A DNA stretch of 64,000 nt from Arthrobacter sp. Bi26 (GCF_918697925.1 NZ_CAKKMF010000009.1:22389-86388), one strand, 5' to 3'; positions 8,042 through 15,921 are shown, counted from the stretch's first letter. Notes: a model not told the origin generated them from the sequence alone. A program made the numbers and translations.

Positions 8042-9133
8042 GTGCAGCCACTCCGCGGTGCCGAACTTGGCCCCCACGCGGCGGCGGGCGGCCTCAAGCT
8101 CGGCGTCGGTGAGTACCGACGGTGTCGCGTCGTAGCGTTCGGCGAAGACGTCCATCATGGCTGCGACGATCTCGGCCCGGGCCATGCCGGTCTGGCGGCG
8201 GAGCGGATCCACGCGTTTCTTGGCGCTCCTGGTGCCCTTGTCGGACAGTTTCTCCTTGCCGATCCGCAGCACCTCCACCATCTTCTCGGCGTCGATGTCG
8301 TAGCTCATGGTGACGTGGTGGAGCATCCCTCCGTTGGCGAGCCGCTTCTGCGCGGCCCCGCCGATCTTGCCGTGCTCCGTGGCGATGTCGTTGAGCGGCA
8401 CGTAGAAGGCGCTGATGCCGACTTTTTCCAGGGCCGCCATCACCCAGGCGTCCAGGAAACGGTAAGAGTCCGCGAAGCTGATGCCGTCCACGAGGGTCTG
8501 CGGCAGGTAGAGCGAGTACGTGATGCAGTTCCCGGCCTCCATGAACATCGCTCCCCCGCCGCTGATCCGCCGGACCACGCTGATGCCGTGCCGGGCCACC
8601 CCCTCGGGGTGGAGTTCATTGCGGACGGACTGGAAGCTGCCGATCACCACTGACGGCTCCTCCCAGTCCCAGAACCGCAGGGTGGGGTTGCGCCGCCCGG
8701 CGCCGACTTCCTCGGTCAGGACCTCGTCCAGGGCGACGTTGACGTGGGTGGGCAGGACGGACGGGGCGATGATGTTCCAGTGGTGGTCCGCCCAGCCCGT
8801 CGCCTTCGCCAGGGCGCGGCGGACGGTGACCGCGACGGCGTCGGCGGAGAAGCCGAACAGCACGGTGCCTTCGGGCAGGGCCGCCGTCACGGCGTCCGCG
8901 ATGTCGGCGGCGCTGGTGTCGACGGGCAGCCCGGTGATCGCCCGGTTGATCTCCGGCAGAGCCTCGTCGGGTTCCAGGAAGAAGTCCCCGCTCACCGAGA
9001 CGTGGGCCAGTGCGCCGTCCACGACGTCGAAATCGGCCACCACGAGTTTGCCACCCGGGACCTTGTACTCGCCGTGGTGACGGCCGGCGTCCTCGTCAGT
9101 GCTGGGAGCGGTGCCCACGGGATGGGATGTCAT
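8030..9133 (-). CDS. Lipoate/octanoate-protein ligase-like protein
   Basis: 367 residues. The catalytic part (about residues 120-330) is of the biotin/lipoyl protein ligase type, with RRISGGGAMFMEAGNCITYSL, LRFWDWEEPSVVIGSFQ and the lysine motif KIGGAAQKR. The first 100 residues (EYKVPGGKLVVADFDVVDGA, then SGDFFLEPDEALPEINRAI) resemble the accessory domain that sits at the C terminus of LplA. Here that domain is N-terminal. The enzyme probably attaches lipoate or octanoate to a lysine of E2 or GcvH domains. The ATG at 9133 follows an AGGATGG-type ribosome site; the frame is open further upstream, but without coding character. Monocistronic. Confidence 0.85.
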   Translation of the reverse strand: MTSHPVGTAPSTDEDAGRHHGEYKVPGGKLVVADFDVVDGALAHVSVSGDFFLEPDEALPEINRAITGLPVDTSAADIADAVTAALPEGTVLFGFSADAVAVTVRRALAKATGWADHHWNIIAPSVLPTHVNVALDEVLTEEVGAGRRNPTLRFWDWEEPSVVIGSFQSVRNELHPEGVARHGISVVRRISGGGAMFMEAGNCITYSLYLPQTLVDGISFADSYRFLDAWVMAALEKVGISAFYVPLNDIATEHGKIGGAAQKRLANGGMLHHVTMSYDIDAEKMVEVLRIGKEKLSDKGTRSAKKRVDPLRRQTGMARAEIVAAMMDVFAERYDATPSVLTDAELEAARRRVGAKFGTAEWLHRVP

Positions 9134-9218
9134 GACATCCATCCTGCCCCATGAAGCCGGGAATCCGGGAAACTGCGAAACCACGAAAACGCGAAACCGG
9201 AACACCGGCAGAGACGCA

Positions 9219-9250
9219 GAAAGCCCGCACCGTTGCCGGTGCGGGCTTTC
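9219..9250 (-). terminator. Terminator of the L31 gene
   Basis: A perfect 13-bp stem (9219-9231 with 9238-9250; arm GAAAGCCCGCACC) and a 6-nt loop, ending in TTTC on the minus strand. It lies 23 bp past the rpmE2 stop. It is the most terminator-like hairpin in the window. Confidence 0.8.
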
Positions 9251-9272
9251 CATCAGACCTTGGAGAAGAAGC

Positions 9273-9530
9273 TTACTTCTTGCCGCCGAAGCCCTTGAAG
9301 CGAGCGTTGAAGCGCTCGACGCGGCCTGCGGAGTCCATGATGCGCTGCTTGCCCGTGTAGAACGGGTGCGACTCAGAGGAGATTTCGACGTCGATGACCG
9401 GGTAGGTGTTGCCGTCTTCCCACTCGATGGTCTTCGAAGAAGACACGGTGGACTTGGTCAGGAACTTGACGCCGGAAGCCAGGTCGTTGAAAACAACAGC
9501 TTCGTACTTCGGGTGGGTATTAGACTTCAT
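9273..9530 (-). CDS. rpmE2: Ribosomal protein L31, type B (zinc-free)
   Basis: 85 residues starting [20 protein letters not shown]. This is the type B (YkgM-like) L31: it has the [33 protein letters not shown] core and lacks the CxxC zinc ligands of the type A paralog. It is a structural component of the 50S subunit; type B forms commonly replace the zinc protein under zinc limitation. The ATG at 9530 has an AAAGG ribosome site about 7 nt upstream. Monocistronic, with its own terminator. No zinc-responsive operator could be identified with confidence upstream. Confidence 0.96.
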   Translation of the reverse strand: MKSNTHPKYEAVVFNDLASGVKFLTKSTVSSSKTIEWEDGNTYPVIDVEISSESHPFYTGKQRIMDSAGRVERFNARFKGFGGKK

Positions 9531-9855
9531 AATTGGACCTTTGTTCGCACAACTGGATTTTGCCAGTTGCCAGGTATGAATGGGATGGCCGGCGGAAATC
9601 ACCGGACGGCCAGCTATCAAGCATAGCCGATAGCCGGACCACTGACGAACACCATCGGTGCACGTCAGCGCGGCGCAGCAGTGCTTGGCCTCAGTCACGC
9701 GAAATCCCAGCACACCCCACATCCAGGCCATGCTCGGGGCTGATGCGTGAGCTCACCCGGCGCGGGTGAGGCGCCGCACCCCACCCGGGCACAGGATAGA
9801 ACTGCGGCTGTCCGTCGGATTGCCTGTACCCGATTGAGAAACGGAGGTCATCAGT
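9531..9855. other. Intergenic region between rpmE2 and the DUF6325 gene
   Basis: 325 bp holding the divergent promoters of the L31 and DUF6325 genes. It contains one compact hairpin, an 8-bp stem CTCACCCG (9752-9759) with CGGGTGAG (9763-9770) and a 3-nt loop. That could be an operator or a terminator remnant. No coding frame with actinobacterial codon bias was seen. Confidence 0.5.
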
Positions 9856-10329
9856 ATGGCTGAGACACTGGATGAACTAGGGCCGGTGGACTGGCTCGTC
9901 GTGGAGTTCCCCGGGCCCGACTTCGGTAAGGGTCAGCTCGCCCCGTTCCTGGAGGACCTGGTAAAGCGCGACCTCATCAGGGTGCTCGACATGGTGTTCC
10001 TGAGAAAAACCGACGATGGCACGCTCGAGACGGCCGAAATCTCCGACCTCGACCCGAGCGAGCTCGGCGAGGTGCGCATGGCCGAGGCCGACCTGGCCAT
10101 GGTGCTCTCTGAGCAGGACGTCATGGACCTGGCCGAGACGATCGAGCCCGGCCACTCCGCCGCGGTGCTGGTCTGGGAAAACCAGTGGGCGGCCCCTTTC
10201 GGCGCGGCCATCCGCAAGGCCGGCGGCCAACTCGTGGCCAGCGGCCGGATCCCGACCCAGGCCGTCATCGCCGCCTTCGAGGCCGACGCCGAAGCCCAGT
10301 CATCGGAAGAAGCAAAGGAAGGAGCCTGA
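9856..10329 (+). CDS. DUF6325 family protein
   Basis: 157 residues, resembling the DUF6325 family (related to DUF1269-type membrane-associated proteins). Typical blocks are GPVDWLVVEFPGPDFGKGQLAPFL at the N terminus, a central acidic region and GHSAAVLVWENQWAAPFGAAIRKAGGQLVASGRIP near residues 95-130. No function is established for the family. The start has a GGAGG ribosome site about 9 nt upstream. A 52-residue basic/acidic microprotein follows after one nucleotide, so the two are probably co-translated. In related genomes the partner usually carries a SHOCT domain, but here that part is replaced by charged repeats. Confidence 0.82.
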   Translation: MAETLDELGPVDWLVVEFPGPDFGKGQLAPFLEDLVKRDLIRVLDMVFLRKTDDGTLETAEISDLDPSELGEVRMAEADLAMVLSEQDVMDLAETIEPGHSAAVLVWENQWAAPFGAAIRKAGGQLVASGRIPTQAVIAAFEADAEAQSSEEAKEGA

Positions 10330-10330
10330 C

Positions 10331-10489
10331 ATGCCACTGGCAGCACGACGCAGGCGCAGGACCGCCGCCGCCGTTGGCGGGGCCGTTGTCGTCGCCCACG
10401 GGATAAACCGTCGCGGCGACCGCCGTGAGGACCGGCGGGACGACCGCCAGGACGACCGCGGCGACCGGCGGGAGGACCGGCGCGACTGA
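10331..10489 (+). CDS. Small protein with Asp-Arg repeats
   Basis: 52 residues. The first part, MPLAARRRRRTAAAVGGAVV, is basic then hydrophobic like a short membrane anchor. The second half is built of DRR/DDR units (about RRGDRREDRRDDRQDDRGDR) with alternating charge. It starts one base after the stop of the DUF6325 gene. The first half matches what I know of the small proteins found after DUF6325 genes; the charged tail is unusual. Function unknown. The underlying DNA is a near-tandem repeat of GACCGGCGGGA-like units, so the tail may have grown by repeat expansion. Confidence 0.6.
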   Translation: MPLAARRRRRTAAAVGGAVVVAHGINRRGDRREDRRDDRQDDRGDRREDRRD

Positions 10490-10517
10490 CACCACAGAGC
10501 CGGCTCCCGGCACACGC

Positions 10518-10552
10518 GGGTGCGCATGACCCTTCTGGGGTCATGCGCACCC
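10518..10552 (+). terminator. Terminator after the DUF6325 pair
   Basis: A perfect 15-bp stem (10518-10532 with 10538-10552; arm GGGTGCGCATGACCC) closes a 5-nt loop, 28 bp after the microprotein stop. No U tract. Confidence 0.7.
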
Positions 10553-10633
10553 CCACCTGACGCACTTCCCCCAGCAGGCGGAAGCCGCGAGGCATTCCGA
10601 ACCGGCCACTTCTCCGGGTCTTCCCGACGATGA

Positions 10634-10777
10634 CAGGACGCCAGCTTCGAAGCGGTCAACGCCGGAGTGTTCTTCCACGGGAACCCGGGCCAGTCCGACG
10701 GCCTGGACAGCCTCCCCGCCGCAGCTGCCGAACTGCCCGAGCAGGACTGGGGGCCTTACCCGGGCAAGAAGGACTAA
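10634..10777 (+). pseudogene. Possible 3' remnant of a lost gene
   Basis: A 47-codon open stretch with coding-like composition and GC-rich third positions. It has no good start and is preceded by an in-frame stop at 10631. It reads QDASFEAVNAGVFFHGNPGQ, continues through SDGLDSLPAAAAELPEQDWG, and ends PYPGKKD. The ordered Pro/Gly/Asp-rich C terminus looks like the end of a real protein whose front is gone. A short gene from an internal GTG at 10667 cannot be excluded. I do not recognise the family. Confidence 0.3.
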
Positions 10778-10787
10778 AAGCTCCCAA

Positions 10788-10815
10788 GTTCTCCCGGCCG
10801 CGTGGCCGGGAGAAC
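10788..10815. terminator. Hairpin downstream of the TrmH-family gene
   Basis: A perfect 12-bp stem (10788-10799 with 10804-10815; arm GTTCTCCCGGCC) with a GCGT tetraloop, 32 bp beyond the minus-strand stop. It may serve both the remnant and the methyltransferase gene. Confidence 0.65.
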
Positions 10816-10847
10816 GAGAGCGGCACCGCCAAAATCCGTTGACGGCA

Positions 10848-11657
10848 TCATTGGGAGTCCTTCGGACGGAGCTCCCAGAACGCTACCGCCGACGCAGCGG
10901 CGACGTTGAGCGAATCGACGCCCGGGCGCATGGGGATCTTCACGGCGAGGTCGACGGCGGCCAGGGTCGCTGCGCTCATGCCCGCGCCTTCCGTGCCCAG
11001 CACCAGGGCCAGCCGCTCCGGGCGGCGGGCCGCGAGCACGTCGAGATCCACCGCGTCGTCCGTGAGCTCCATGGCGGCCACGGTGAAGCCTTGCTCCTGC
11101 AGCGAGGTCAGGCCTTCCGCCCAGTCCTCCAGCCGGGCCCACGGCACCTGGAACACGGTGCCCATGCTGACCCGCACGCTGCGGCGGTAGAGCGGATCAC
11201 CGCACCGTGGCGAGACCAGGACGGCGTCCACACCCAGGGCCGCGGCCGAGCGGAAGATGGCGCCGACGTTTGTGTGGTCGACGATGTCCTCCAGCACGGC
11301 AACCCGGCGGGCTCCGGCGAGCAGTTCTGCCAGCGGCACCGGGGCGGGCCGGTGCATGGCGGCCATGGCGCCGCGGTGCAGGTGGAAACCGGTGATTTCC
11401 TCCAGCAGCGCCGCGGAGCCGACATACGCCGGGACATCCGGGTACCGCTCAAAGACATCCGCCAGGTCCTCGGCCCATTTCTCGGCAAGGAAGAAGGACC
11501 GCGGCCGGTGCCCCGCGGCCAGCGCCCGGCGCAGGACGCGGGAGGACTCGGCGATGTAGAGGCCCTCGGCCGGTTCCCGGACTTTGCGCAGGTGCACGTC
11601 GGTGAGCTGCGTGTAGTCGGAAACCCGCGGGTCGTCGGCGGATTCGAGAAAGTACAT
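10848..11657 (-). CDS. TrmH/SpoU family RNA 2'-O-methyltransferase
   Basis: 269 residues. The C-terminal SPOUT domain shows all three family motifs: NVGAIFRSAAALGVDAVL (motif 1), LALVLGTEGAGMSAATL (motif 2) and PMRPGVDSLNVAAASAVAFWE (motif 3). The N-terminal 90 residues are an RNA-binding extension. It methylates a ribose 2'-OH of tRNA or rRNA using S-adenosylmethionine, with SAM held in the trefoil knot. Which nucleotide is modified cannot be told. The ATG at 11657 was chosen; a GTG at 11663 is also possible, and neither has a clear ribosome site. Confidence 0.93.
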   Translation of the reverse strand: MYFLESADDPRVSDYTQLTDVHLRKVREPAEGLYIAESSRVLRRALAAGHRPRSFFLAEKWAEDLADVFERYPDVPAYVGSAALLEEITGFHLHRGAMAAMHRPAPVPLAELLAGARRVAVLEDIVDHTNVGAIFRSAAALGVDAVLVSPRCGDPLYRRSVRVSMGTVFQVPWARLEDWAEGLTSLQEQGFTVAAMELTDDAVDLDVLAARRPERLALVLGTEGAGMSAATLAAVDLAVKIPMRPGVDSLNVAAASAVAFWELRPKDSQ

Positions 11658-11696
11658 GGTCACGGGCAGGTCATTTCCGGAGGCTATTCGTGGGGG

Positions 11697-12482
11697 CTAT
11701 TTGAACAGGTTGGCGATCATGAACCCCAGTGCCACCAGGCCCAGGGCGAAGATGACCCCGCGCAGGACCGCCGGGGAGAGCCGGCGCCCCACCTTGGAGC
11801 CGATCACGCCGCCGATCAGTGAGCTCACGGCGATCAGTCCGACCACGCCCCAGTCGATCCGGTCGAAGGCGAACAAAAGGTAGGAGCAAGCGGCGATCAC
11901 GTTCACGCCCAGGACCAGGAAGTTCTTCATCGCGTTGGCGTTCTGGATGGTCCCCGTCATGAACACGCCCAGGATGCCAACCAGCAGGATGCCCTGCGCC
12001 GCGACAAAGTAGCCGCCATAGACGCCGGCCAGGTACACAAGCGCCACAAGCAGGACACCGTGGCGGCGGTCCCGGATGGCGTGCTCAGGGTTTTCCTCGC
12101 GGTTCTTCACCCACCGCTGCAGCCTCGGCTGGAAGACGACCATCAGCAGGGCCAGCACGATCAGGACAGGGGCGGCGTAGTAGAAGACCGTCTCGGGCAG
12201 GTGGAGCAGCAGGTACGCGCCGGTAACGGCGCCCAGCAGCGAAGCCGGCAGAAGCCGGAGCAGCTGCCGGCCGCGGCCTTCGAGCTCCTTCCGGTAGCCC
12301 CAGGCGCCGGTGGCGTTGCCGGCCACGAGCCCCATGGCGTTGCTGATGGAGGCAGTGACGGGGGCATAGCCCAGGGCGATCAGCACCGGGAACGTGACGA
12401 GGGTGCCGGATCCGACGACGCTGTTGATGGTGCCCGCCCACAGCCCGGCGAAGAAAATGAAGGCGCTATTGAGGAGCTCCAC
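11697..12482 (-). CDS. TauE/SafE family sulfite exporter-type membrane protein
   Basis: 261 residues with about eight membrane segments and the family signature near the N terminus (FIFFAGLWAGTINSVVGSGT). The repeat in the second half reads VGLIAVSSLIGGVIGSKVGR. TauE/SafE proteins export organic or inorganic anions such as sulfite or sulfoacetate; the actual substrate is not indicated. It begins with GTG, 18 bp after the stop of the ABC ATPase gene on the same strand, so both are probably one transcript. No conventional ribosome site is visible before the GTG. Confidence 0.9.
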   Translation of the reverse strand: MELLNSAFIFFAGLWAGTINSVVGSGTLVTFPVLIALGYAPVTASISNAMGLVAGNATGAWGYRKELEGRGRQLLRLLPASLLGAVTGAYLLLHLPETVFYYAAPVLIVLALLMVVFQPRLQRWVKNREENPEHAIRDRRHGVLLVALVYLAGVYGGYFVAAQGILLVGILGVFMTGTIQNANAMKNFLVLGVNVIAACSYLLFAFDRIDWGVVGLIAVSSLIGGVIGSKVGRRLSPAVLRGVIFALGLVALGFMIANLFK

Positions 12483-12500
12483 GCGGGGTCAGTGGACCCG

Positions 12501-13286
12501 TCAGTGGCTGGCGGTCGCGGTGTACCGGCCGGCGTTGACGGTGACATCCAGCCGCAGGCCGAACGTTTTGCTCAGGTTTTCGGCAGTGAGGACCTCCGGC
12601 AGCGGACCGGAGGCCACCACGCCGCCGTCGCGCATGAGCATCGCGTGCGTGAATCCCGGCGGCACTTCTTCGAGGTGGTGGGTGACGAGGACGATCGCGG
12701 GGGCGGCGTCGTCGCGGGCGAGTTCGCTCAGGCGCTGGACCAGGTCCTCGCGCCCGCCGAGGTCGAGCCCGGCGGCCGGCTCGTCCAGGAGCAGGAGCTC
12801 AGGATCTGTCATGAGGGCACGGGCGATCTGGACGCGCTTGCGCTCCCCCTCGGAAAGCGAGGCGAAGGGGCGGTTCAGCAGCGGGCCCATCCCCCACTCG
12901 TTCAGCAGGCCAAAGGCGCGCCGCTCGTCGTTCTTCTCATAGCCTTCGCGCCAGCGGCCGGTCACACCGTAGGCGGCGGTGACCACCACGTTGAGGACCT
13001 TCTCGTGCTCGGGGATCTGGCTGGCCAGCGCAGCGGAGGACAGGCCGATCCTGGGGCGGAGCTCGAAGACGTCGACTGCGCCGAGGACTTCCTCGAGGAT
13101 GCCGGCCATTCCGGATGTCGGGTGGATCCGGGCCGCGGCCAGCTGGAGGAGTGTGGTCTTGCCGGCGCCGTTGGGTCCGAGGATCACCCAGCGTTCGCCT
13201 TCCTTGACCTGCCAGTCCACCTTGTCCAGGAGCGTCTTAGCCCCACGTACAACGCTGACGCCGGCCATTTCAAGAACATCACTCAT
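12501..13286 (-). CDS. ABC transporter ATP-binding protein
   Basis: 261 residues, a stand-alone nucleotide-binding domain. Walker A is GPNGAGKTT, the signature is SLSEGERKRVQIARALMTDP with Walker B LLLLDEPAAGLD, and the H-loop is VLVTHHLEEVPP. It resembles the ATPase subunits of iron or metal uptake systems, but there is no permease beside it; the next gene is a TauE-type protein. The ATG at 13286 was taken as start; a GTG at 13298 (VSTPMSD) is the alternative. A TAGTGT hexamer 8 nt before the ATG may be the -10. The gene is divergent from serB. Confidence 0.9.
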   Translation of the reverse strand: MSDVLEMAGVSVVRGAKTLLDKVDWQVKEGERWVILGPNGAGKTTLLQLAAARIHPTSGMAGILEEVLGAVDVFELRPRIGLSSAALASQIPEHEKVLNVVVTAAYGVTGRWREGYEKNDERRAFGLLNEWGMGPLLNRPFASLSEGERKRVQIARALMTDPELLLLDEPAAGLDLGGREDLVQRLSELARDDAAPAIVLVTHHLEEVPPGFTHAMLMRDGGVVASGPLPEVLTAENLSKTFGLRLDVTVNAGRYTATASH

Positions 13287-13405
13287 AGGAGTAGACACTA
13301 GGACAAAAAAGCGGACGACTGATAACCGGCGCCGCGCGCTGCCGTGGGGCGTCACGCGGCGCCGGCCCGGGCGCAACGAATTCGGGCCGTCCAACGCCTG
13401 CTCGC

Positions 13406-13411
13406 TAGGAT
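13406..13411 (+). promoter_or_regulatory. -10 hexamer for a leaderless serB mRNA
   Basis: TAGGAT ends 7 nt before the ATG at 13419, with no ribosome site between them. This is one of the clearest leaderless-type promoters in the window. Confidence 0.5.
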
Positions 13412-13418
13412 TGAAGCC

Positions 13419-14357
13419 ATGAGTTCGAACGTGACCGCAGTGAGCTACGGCCTGAAACTGTCCCTTCCCGAGATCGAGCGGCTGCGTTCGCTCCTGACGG
13501 CCGCGGGGCTGAGCGTCGGTGCCGAAACCCGCGCCGGAGACGGGCGCTTCGAGGTATATGCGGCGGACTGCGCGCTGGAGGCCGAACTGGACGGCGCGCC
13601 GAAAGCCGAAAGTCCCATCCCCGACGCGGTTTCGGGAGCCCGGCTGGAGGGGCCGCGCCGTGCGCTGGCGGACTCCGGCATCGACGGTGTGGACACGGCG
13701 CTGGTTCCCGCGGCACTGCGCAGCGCGCCGCGGAAGTTCCTGATCATGGACGTGGACTCCACCCTCATCCAGCAGGAAGTGATCGAGCTCCTGGCCGCGT
13801 ACGCCGGGAAGCGCGAGGAAGTGACGGCAGTGACCGAGGCGGCCATGCGCGGCGAGCTGGACTTCGCCCAGAGCCTGCACGCCCGGGTGGCTGTGCTCGC
13901 CGGACTGCCGGCCAGCGTCGTCGAGTCGGTCCGCGCCGAGGTCAGGCTGACCGAGGGCGCCGCCGAGCTCGTAGCGGCATTCCAGGCCGCCGGCCATGCC
14001 GTGGCCGTGGTGTCCGGCGGGTTCAACCAGATCCTCCGGCCGATCGCCGAGGACCTCGGGCTGCACTACTGGATCGCCAATGAACTCGAAATCGTCGACG
14101 GCGCGCTGACCGGCAAGGTGCTCGGCGACGTGATCGACCGGGCGGCCAAGGAGAAGTACCTGCGCGAGTGGGCAGCTGCCGAGGGCATCCCGATGGAACA
14201 CACCATTGCCGTGGGAGACGGCGCCAACGACCTCGACATGCTGGGCGCCGCCGGGATCGGCATCGCCTTCAACGCGAAGCCTGCCGTACGTGCTGCCGCG
14301 GACGCCGCCGTCAACCTCCCCTATCTCGACGCCGTGCGGTACATCGCGGGGGTCTGA
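13419..14357 (+). CDS. serB: Phosphoserine phosphatase
   Basis: 312 residues of the HAD superfamily. The nucleophile motif is MDVDSTLIQQEVIELLA, motif II is VVSGGFNQILRP and motif III to IV is GDGANDLDML followed by GIGIAFNAKP. All catalytic residues are present. The N-terminal 100 residues form a regulatory domain, divergent from the usual ACT domain. The enzyme hydrolyses O-phosphoserine to serine, the last step of serine synthesis. It is monocistronic and divergent from the ABC ATPase gene. The ATG at 13419 lies 7 nt after a TAGGAT hexamer, so the mRNA is probably leaderless. Confidence 0.96.
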   Translation: MSSNVTAVSYGLKLSLPEIERLRSLLTAAGLSVGAETRAGDGRFEVYAADCALEAELDGAPKAESPIPDAVSGARLEGPRRALADSGIDGVDTALVPAALRSAPRKFLIMDVDSTLIQQEVIELLAAYAGKREEVTAVTEAAMRGELDFAQSLHARVAVLAGLPASVVESVRAEVRLTEGAAELVAAFQAAGHAVAVVSGGFNQILRPIAEDLGLHYWIANELEIVDGALTGKVLGDVIDRAAKEKYLREWAAAEGIPMEHTIAVGDGANDLDMLGAAGIGIAFNAKPAVRAAADAAVNLPYLDAVRYIAGV

Positions 14358-14365
14358 TGCGTTAA

Positions 14366-14429
14366 CCGCGAGATGGCACGTCGCGGCAATGTTTTAGGTA
14401 AACACTGCCGCGACGCGCCATCTCGGCGG
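14366..14429. terminator. Long hairpin between convergent serB and SDR genes
   Basis: Arms 14366-14388 and 14406-14429 pair over about 19 bp with one mismatch (GAGATGGCACGTCGCGGCA against GAGATGGCGCGTCGCGGCA). The inner TGTTT and AAACA extend the stem further. It is followed by no U tract. It lies between two stop codons, so it is a bidirectional terminator and perhaps also a copy of a dispersed element. Confidence 0.6.
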
Positions 14430-14436
14430 TCTGCGC

Positions 14437-15201
14437 CTAGCTGGAGCTCTTGTCTGCGGTCTTATCGAAGTAGTCGGCGCCGCCGACGTACTCGGTGTGG
14501 CCCGTCTCGACGTCGGCGGTGGCCATCTTGGCGACCTCCGCGGCAAATTCCTTGACTGAGTAAAGCTTGCCAGCTTCGGCACGGCGGGCCTCGATGGCGC
14601 CGGGGTTGGACCGGTCGAGCAGGGTGGCCGTGACGGTGCCCTCGATCATGTCGCCGGAGACCACCACGAGCGAGATCCCCTTGTCCGCCAATGCCGGAAC
14701 CAGCGCGCGGAGTGCGTCCTCGCCGGCACGCTTGCTGCGGGCCACGGGCTCGTAGTCGGGCATCGTGGGCACCGTGTCGATGAAGTGGGCCTGGTGGCTG
14801 GTCACGAAGACCACGCGCGAGCCTTCGGGCATGAGCGCCACGGCGGCGTTGAGCATGTTCACCTGGGCGTCACGGTTCAGCTTCAGCGCGTAGCCCTCTT
14901 CCATCCCGGTCTCCATGCCGCCGGAGGCGTTGAGGACCAGGAGGTCAAGCGAGCCGAAGTTCTCCATGGCGGCGCTGGCCAGGGCCTGGACGCCTTCCTG
15001 GGTGGTTAGGTCCGCCCCGACGGCCGCAGCACGGCCGCCGTCGGCTTCGATCTCCGCGACAACCTTGTTGGCGCGCGGCGCCTTCTGGCGGTAGTTCACG
15101 ACGACGGCCGCGCCTTCGCCAGCCAGAATCTTGGCGACGTCGGCGCCGATTCCGCGCGACGAACCGGTCACGATCGCAGTCTTGTTATCCAGCAGTCCCA
15201 T
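14437..15201 (-). CDS. Short-chain dehydrogenase/reductase family oxidoreductase
   Basis: 254 residues, classical SDR fold. The cofactor motif is TGSSRGIGADVAK (TGxxxGIG). An Arg, RQKAP, follows beta 2 and favours NADP(H). The NAG-type motif is replaced by LVLNASGGM (NASG). The usual YxxxK is not in its expected place: the region reads MPDYEPVARSKRAGEDALR, where Tyr and Lys are spaced YxxxxxxK. This suggests a variant active site or a non-catalytic role. The ATG at 15201 has an AAGGAG ribosome site. Substrate unknown. Confidence 0.85.
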   Translation of the reverse strand: MGLLDNKTAIVTGSSRGIGADVAKILAGEGAAVVVNYRQKAPRANKVVAEIEADGGRAAAVGADLTTQEGVQALASAAMENFGSLDLLVLNASGGMETGMEEGYALKLNRDAQVNMLNAAVALMPEGSRVVFVTSHQAHFIDTVPTMPDYEPVARSKRAGEDALRALVPALADKGISLVVVSGDMIEGTVTATLLDRSNPGAIEARRAEAGKLYSVKEFAAEVAKMATADVETGHTEYVGGADYFDKTADKSSS

Positions 15202-15350
15202 ACGAGCTCCTTTTGTTCCAAACGTCAAAACACTGTGGGTCTGCCATCCATCATGCCAGCGGATCGCACCATTGCAGTTGTTCAGCATCAACAAAGAAGC
15301 CCCGGCGGTGTAGTTCCGACGCGTCATGGCCGGAGCGCGCTGGCGGTTGG

Positions 15351-15770
15351 TCAGCTGCGGTCGATCCGGATCTTCTTGGTAGTTTCCCCCGTCACTACCT
15401 CGGGAGCCGGTGCGCGGACTTCCAGGACACCGTCCTTGTACGTGGCGGTGATATCTTCTTCCTTCGCCCCTGCGGGCAGCGCAATGCTGCGGGCGGACCG
15501 GCCGTAACGGAACTCCGAGCGGTAGCCGGCCTTGCTTTTGTGCTCGGACGCTTCCTGCCGCTGCACCGCGATATGAAGCATGCCCTCGCTGACCGAGACG
15601 TCGACGTCCTGGTCGGGGTCGATCCCCGGCACTTCCGCCCGAACCACCAGGGTGCTGCCCTCTTGGAACTGTTCGATCTTGATCCCTGGCGCTATGGACA
15701 GATCACCGTCAAGGAAGCGCCGGACCGGTTCCAGCATGTCCGAGGGCGTCCACTTGCTGAGATCACTCAT
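15351..15770 (-). CDS. Hsp20/alpha-crystallin family small heat shock protein
   Basis: 139 residues. The alpha-crystallin domain spans about 35-130, from STLVVRAEVPGIDPDQDVDV to the conserved A-x-x-x-(N/D)-G-V-L motif ATYKDGVLEVRAPAP. A short C-terminal extension ends with KIRIDRS, the I-x-I anchor that fills the partner groove in oligomers. It is an ATP-independent holdase for unfolding proteins. The start has a strong AGGAGG ribosome site seven nt upstream. It is the only gene in its transcript. I do not see a CIRCE or HAIR-like operator that I would defend. Confidence 0.93.
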   Translation of the reverse strand: MSDLSKWTPSDMLEPVRRFLDGDLSIAPGIKIEQFQEGSTLVVRAEVPGIDPDQDVDVSVSEGMLHIAVQRQEASEHKSKAGYRSEFRYGRSARSIALPAGAKEEDITATYKDGVLEVRAPAPEVVTGETTKKIRIDRS

Positions 15771-15872
15771 GATTTTCCTCCTGCGCTCACGCCCCTGCCG
15801 TGGCATGGTCGGGGGCTGTGAGCCCATTACACGCTCCCGGCGTTCCGGTGCCAAGGGCAAAAAGGCCCGGCG

Positions 15873-15921
15873 CGGCAGACAGCGGACGACGTCGGATACC
15901 GCCGTCGGCCGCTGTCCGCCG
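15873..15921 (-). terminator. Hairpin downstream of fabG
   Basis: 13-bp stem with one mismatch (15873-15885, CGGCAGACAGCGG; 15909-15921, CCGCTGTCCGCCG) and an inner CGACG/CGTCG pairing. It begins 18 bp after the fabG stop on the minus strand. No U tract. Confidence 0.5.

Noticed and set aside
9752..9770. Rho-independent terminator in the rpmE2-DUF6325 gap
   Set aside because: It lies in a divergent promoter region with no upstream gene end on either strand, so a terminator role makes little sense; an operator is more likely.
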